From positions 112,534-176,533 of IMG/VR virus record IMGVR_UViG_3300037245_001077: a stretch of 64,000 nucleotides of DNA, one strand, 5' to 3'. Shown one piece after another: positions 60,932-64,000 of this stretch. This DNA comes from a virus. Below the pieces are notes generated by a model. It did no database searches. It saw only the letters and a list, made by a program, of their open reading frames with translations, and was not told the origin of the DNA. The translations under genes were made by a program, and so were the position numbers. Position 1 is the first letter of the stretch. Every line of letters begins with the position of its first letter.

Positions 60932-60937
60932 GAAATT

Positions 60938-61525
60938 ATGAAGTTTGAACGTAACGCCCAAGGCAACCTGAAAAAGACCAGCAACATCAAGCCTCCGAGG
61001 TACATGGACTACAGCCCTAAGGACACCATCAGGATCCTCTTCGGCATTGTCAAGTGCCAGTTCCTTACCCCATACCCACGTCCCTTAGACGACGCTCTCT
61101 CGGCTTACTATCCGGGGTTCATTCATACTGCTGCGTATAAGGCTCAACAATGGGATGGTAAACATAGGTTTATTACTCGCGCCGGATACTTCCCGACAGG
61201 GCTATTGCCCGTAGTATATGCCATCCTAAAGACAGGTAATAACCCCCTAATTCTCCCCGATAAAAACAAATATCAGGTACTTAAAATTCTCCCTAAAAAT
61301 GTTGTAGTCGTTACTAAAAAGGACGCCCAATACTACCACCCAGGTTTCGTTACCATGTACATCGACTTCGTCGATGTGCTGGGAGGATTGGATGAAGAGA
61401 GTGGTACCTTCCCCTATTCCGGTGCTTGTCTGAACGGTTGGAAGAAGGTTGAAGATACCAACCCCCTAGCCAAGCAAACTCTCAAACTTGCCAGGGGCCT
61501 CCACGTTGGCAAAACTAATCACTGA
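60938..61525 (+). CDS. UvsW N-terminal-like protein
   Basis: A 195-aa protein with a central segment AAYKAQQWDGKHRFITRAGY, then FPTGLLPVVYAIL. This pattern (YP....Y....WDGk..... ..FP.GLL) corresponds to the N-terminal domain that in T4-like UvsW helicases precedes the ATPase core. The helicase core follows as a separate gene at 61716. It may act as a separate DNA-binding subunit. The start has no ribosome site, and a promoter lies right upstream. Confidence 0.5.
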   Translation: MKFERNAQGNLKKTSNIKPPRYMDYSPKDTIRILFGIVKCQFLTPYPRPLDDALSAYYPGFIHTAAYKAQQWDGKHRFITRAGYFPTGLLPVVYAILKTGNNPLILPDKNKYQVLKILPKNVVVVTKKDAQYYHPGFVTMYIDFVDVLGGLDEESGTFPYSGACLNGWKKVEDTNPLAKQTLKLARGLHVGKTNH

Positions 61526-61538
61526 GACAGCGTCTCAG
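61522..61538 (+). other. Perfect hairpin across stop codon
   Basis: CTGAGAC-AGC-GTCTCAG; the TGA stop of the 60938 gene lies in its left arm. No T-tract follows, so it is not a typical terminator. Confidence 0.6.
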
Positions 61539-61551
61539 GGATGTTTGTATG

Positions 61552-61575
61552 AGGTATATACACGAAGTGTTATAC
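61552..61575 (+). other. Stable hairpin in helicase leader
   Basis: GGTATATACAC pairs with GTGTTATACC around a GAA loop, with one bulged T. It lies within the 190-base noncoding gap (61526-61715), which also holds GGGC-AGCA-GCCC and a promoter; no gene is seen in that gap. Confidence 0.6.
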
Positions 61576-61656
61576 CGAATGCAAACTCTATAGGGTTATA
61601 AGAGGGGAGTATGAGGGGGGAAAGAAGGGGGCAGCAGCCCTCTTAAAAATCCGGCC

Positions 61657-61685
61657 TTGACAAGACGCCAGTCCGCTGTTAGGCT
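61657..61685 (+). promoter_or_regulatory. Sigma70-type promoter for helicase gene
   Basis: TTGACA (61657-61662), 17-base spacer, TAGGCT (61680-61685) preceded by TGT, an extended -10 element. It is 31 bases before the helicase start. Confidence 0.55.
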
Positions 61686-61715
61686 AGGACTCCACCTCAA
61701 GAAAGAGGTAGGAGC

Positions 61716-63035
61716 ATGGGAGGCTACGTGGGATCCAGTGCAATATTTCAAATCACAAGCTGGCAGCAGCTAGCAGATCATTTCCCAGGAATACAACCTA
61801 TTGCAGACCTTGAACTTAGCGAGGACATCGAGTTCCGAAGCTACCAAGCTGCTGCTACAACCACAGCCATCTTCTCAGGCTTCCGTGGTGTAGTGAGGGC
61901 GGCAACAGGTTCAGGTAAGACCCTTATCTCAGCAGCAATCTGTGGAGCCATGCTCCCCAAGCGATCCGTGATCATGATTCACGGCAGGGAGCTTGTGTCC
62001 CAAACATACAAAACTCTAACAACGTACCTTGGAAAAGAAACTGTAGGCGTAATCAGCACCGATGAATTTAACCCTAAAGCAATAACCATAGCGTCCATTG
62101 ACACGTTTTCGTTCTACATGGGCAAGTTACCCGTCAACCAAAAGACTCGCGTACCCATAATGGATCCTAAAGAATTTGAAAGACTAGCTGACAAGTTTGC
62201 TAACTACCTTGAAAATGAAATAGATATGCTCGTCTTCGATGAAGTACACCACGGATCAGCCGACACGTGGCAGGCCATAGGTAAGTACAGTAAAGCCTAC
62301 TATCGAGTAGGGTTAAGCGGTACACCCCTCAAGCAGGATGTCCTTTCAGACATGCTCATGATGAGCCTAGTGGGGCCTGTGATCTTTGATCTCAATGCCC
62401 CTTGGCTCCAGCGTGAAGGGTACTTGGCCGAGGCACGGTTGGAGATCCGTACCCTCGATTACACCACACCTAAAACTCGTGGACTCAAATGGCAAGACGC
62501 AAAGAAAAAACTTTTAGTTGAAAATACAGAACGTACCGCTCACATTGCAGGAGATATCGCTCAAGATATTTCCGCGCCTGAAACACGTTTACTTGTTTTA
62601 ACCGGAAACTCTGTTGACATTGCAGAAAATTTAGAAGAAGAACTAATCGCGTTGGCAAGACCACTCACACGAAAACTTGGTTACAGACCTTTCGTAATGA
62701 TAACTGGGAAAACAAATCCGCGTAAAGTTTCTAAAGCATTCAAAGATTTACGTACAGGTGATGTGCGGTGCGTTATAACCACCAAGCTGGCTGATGAGGG
62801 CATTGACGTGCCCAACATCAACCTGCTCTACCTCGTTGGAGGTGGTAAGGCATACGTCTCCACTGTTCAGCGCATCGGAAGAGGGCTACGGGTGAAAGAC
62901 GGGGGCGAGGAGCTTCTCGTGGTGGACTACTTCACTCGTGGCAATAAGTACTTGGAGAAGCATGACCGTAAGCGATTGAAGACCTACGAGGAGGAAGCCT
63001 TCTTCAAGGAGGTCACCACTCACGATGTGGGTTGA
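61716..63035 (+). CDS. SF2 helicase, UvsW-like
   Basis: ATG 61716 follows TAGGAG. The 439-aa protein has superfamily 2 motifs in order: ATGSGKT (residues 63-69), DEVHHG (175-180), SGTP (201-204), TTKLADEGIDVPN (355-367) and QRIGRG (385-390). T4 UvsW branch-migrates recombination and replication intermediates and removes R-loops; this family call is made on the motifs and on the UvsW-like N-terminal protein encoded upstream. The N-terminus here is short (about 40 aa before the Q-motif region). Confidence 0.82.
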   Translation: MGGYVGSSAIFQITSWQQLADHFPGIQPIADLELSEDIEFRSYQAAATTTAIFSGFRGVVRAATGSGKTLISAAICGAMLPKRSVIMIHGRELVSQTYKTLTTYLGKETVGVISTDEFNPKAITIASIDTFSFYMGKLPVNQKTRVPIMDPKEFERLADKFANYLENEIDMLVFDEVHHGSADTWQAIGKYSKAYYRVGLSGTPLKQDVLSDMLMMSLVGPVIFDLNAPWLQREGYLAEARLEIRTLDYTTPKTRGLKWQDAKKKLLVENTERTAHIAGDIAQDISAPETRLLVLTGNSVDIAENLEEELIALARPLTRKLGYRPFVMITGKTNPRKVSKAFKDLRTGDVRCVITTKLADEGIDVPNINLLYLVGGGKAYVSTVQRIGRGLRVKDGGEELLVVDYFTRGNKYLEKHDRKRLKTYEEEAFFKEVTTHDVG

Positions 63036-64000
63036 AGAAGCCTACCCGGAGTACGCCTACGAAGACCCCGACTACGAGGACGCGGAGAACCTTAGTGATG
63101 TCCGAATTCTTCGGTTGGTCAAGACCTACCATGATCTCGTATCCCAGCGGTACGACAACGACAACCCTTATCCCTACACGAACTTCAAGAGGACGCCAGA
63201 AAATAGATACCTTAAGCAGCAGGGCAAACGCTACTATAAACGGCTTATGTATATTGGAGATCGTTTAGAAGACCGAGACCCGGCTCTCTTCATGGCTTTT
63301 GTTTTTGAGTTATGGTGGAACCGTAAATACTACCATATTTACAAGCACCTTGGAGTGAAGGAGCAACCAGGGATTCAGTTCCCCTCTATGTATGTCATCC
63401 TTGAGTATAAAGAGGAGCTGGTAAAACTCTTCATGGATAAGATTGATTATAGACCCAAGGACTTTATCCCCAAGGATGAACACCGTAGCCGAAGAAAAGA
63501 AGCCATGAAGGGCAAGGTAGATCGGTGGTGTTCTTGCTTTGAGAAGACTCCGTGGGATTACTGGTTGAAGCCTAGGCATCTCCACCCTGACCTTATCTCT
63601 GCCCGAGACCTAGACCATGCAGAGAGCTTCTGGGAGTTGGACGAGCGGTTTCAGAAGGAGTTTGGGGTATCGGCCCAGGAAATTCGTGATAACTTGGAGA
63701 AGTCCGAAGGTATACTCGAAAGGGAGAGGGATAAGATTTACAAGAAGACTGTGGCACGGAACAACAGGTTACGGGCGCAAGGACTCCCTCCACAGTACAA
63801 TCATGTGCTCACTATCCCTAACGAGGAGATTTTTGATGAGTACACTCTACTGAGGATTGATTATTGTCAGACAGCCCTGAACGAGGGCATAGATGTTACG
63901 ACTGAGGAGTTTGAACGGGAGATGGAAGACGCCATTAATCCAATAGACCCTGATAACCCGGACACCGTGATGTACTACCACTATGGTGTTGGGGATGGAC
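63025..64000 (+). CDS. Unknown protein, 3' partial
   Basis: ATG 63025 overlaps the helicase end by 11 bases; AGGAGG (63007-63012) is upstream. The frame stays open to the window edge (at least 325 aa). The product is acidic at the start (VEEAYPEYAYEDPDYEDAEN), then mixed and rich in Tyr, Trp and Lys. No recognised motif. Coupling to the helicase suggests a role in DNA metabolism or virion-independent functions. Confidence 0.65.
   Translation, partial: MWVEEAYPEYAYEDPDYEDAENLSDVRILRLVKTYHDLVSQRYDNDNPYPYTNFKRTPENRYLKQQGKRYYKRLMYIGDRLEDRDPALFMAFVFELWWNRKYYHIYKHLGVKEQPGIQFPSMYVILEYKEELVKLFMDKIDYRPKDFIPKDEHRSRRKEAMKGKVDRWCSCFEKTPWDYWLKPRHLHPDLISARDLDHAESFWELDERFQKEFGVSAQEIRDNLEKSEGILERERDKIYKKTVARNNRLRAQGLPPQYNHVLTIPNEEIFDEYTLLRIDYCQTALNEGIDVTTEEFEREMEDAINPIDPDNPDTVMYYHYGVGDG

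Noticed and set aside
61526-61715. Group I intron or broken exon junction between the UvsW-like parts
   Set aside because: The gap is too short, the core elements are not in the right order (a GGACT follows rather than precedes AGTCC), and the downstream gene has its own promoter, ribosome site and ATG.

Overview
The window is one continuous block of a large tailed phage (contractile-tail myovirus) genome. Every convincing gene lies on the + strand. Genes are tightly packed, often with stop/start overlaps of 1-4 bases (TAATG, ATGA), and most new translation units start behind an AGGAGG-type ribosome site. The head and tail proteins are of distant T4 type: portal, prohead protease with scaffold, gp23-like capsid, neck proteins, sheath, tube, tape measure, gp53/gp5/gp25/gp6-like baseplate proteins. 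I see no integrase, repressor or attachment site here. The host cannot be named. A compact single-domain amidase without a visible wall-binding domain is more usual in phages of Gram-negative-type hosts, but that is inference.

Layout. 1-2731: portal (cut by the window edge), an HU-like protein, a small acidic protein and a MuF-like minor head protein. 2765-14234: a long block of proteins I cannot assign (157 to 1036 aa, many basic, three with one hydrophobic segment each) standing between portal and protease, where T4-like phages have little. 14245-17190: protease-scaffold polyprotein with a nested scaffold start, then the major capsid protein and a terminator. 17274-21570: neck and head-tail joining genes. 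21590-25689: sheath, two basic unknown genes, tube, terminator. 25805-29533: tail assembly chaperone pair with a possible programmed frameshift, then tape measure. 29533-44617: baseplate and spike, including a giant beta-helix protein and a papain-like protein. 44619-56989: fibre, adhesin and beta-propeller genes. 57027-60408: lysis region (amidase, several small membrane proteins) with a metallophosphoesterase. 60450-64000: an HU-like gene, then a change of style: sigma70-type promoters, a candidate small RNA, a UvsW-like helicase in two genes, and an unfinished gene.

The structural genes appear to be read as long co-transcribed, translationally coupled runs, ordered as in the virion: head, neck, tail, baseplate, fibres, lysis. 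Clear TTGACA promoters are seen mainly after 60.7 kb, suggesting that the late region ends there and replication or recombination genes begin. The most notable signals are a recurring short beta-module spread through at least four virion proteins, the nested scaffold start, a +1/-2 type overlap in the tail chaperone genes, a promoter-hairpin-terminator cassette that looks like a small RNA gene, and a set of chromatin-like basic proteins in the head operon.
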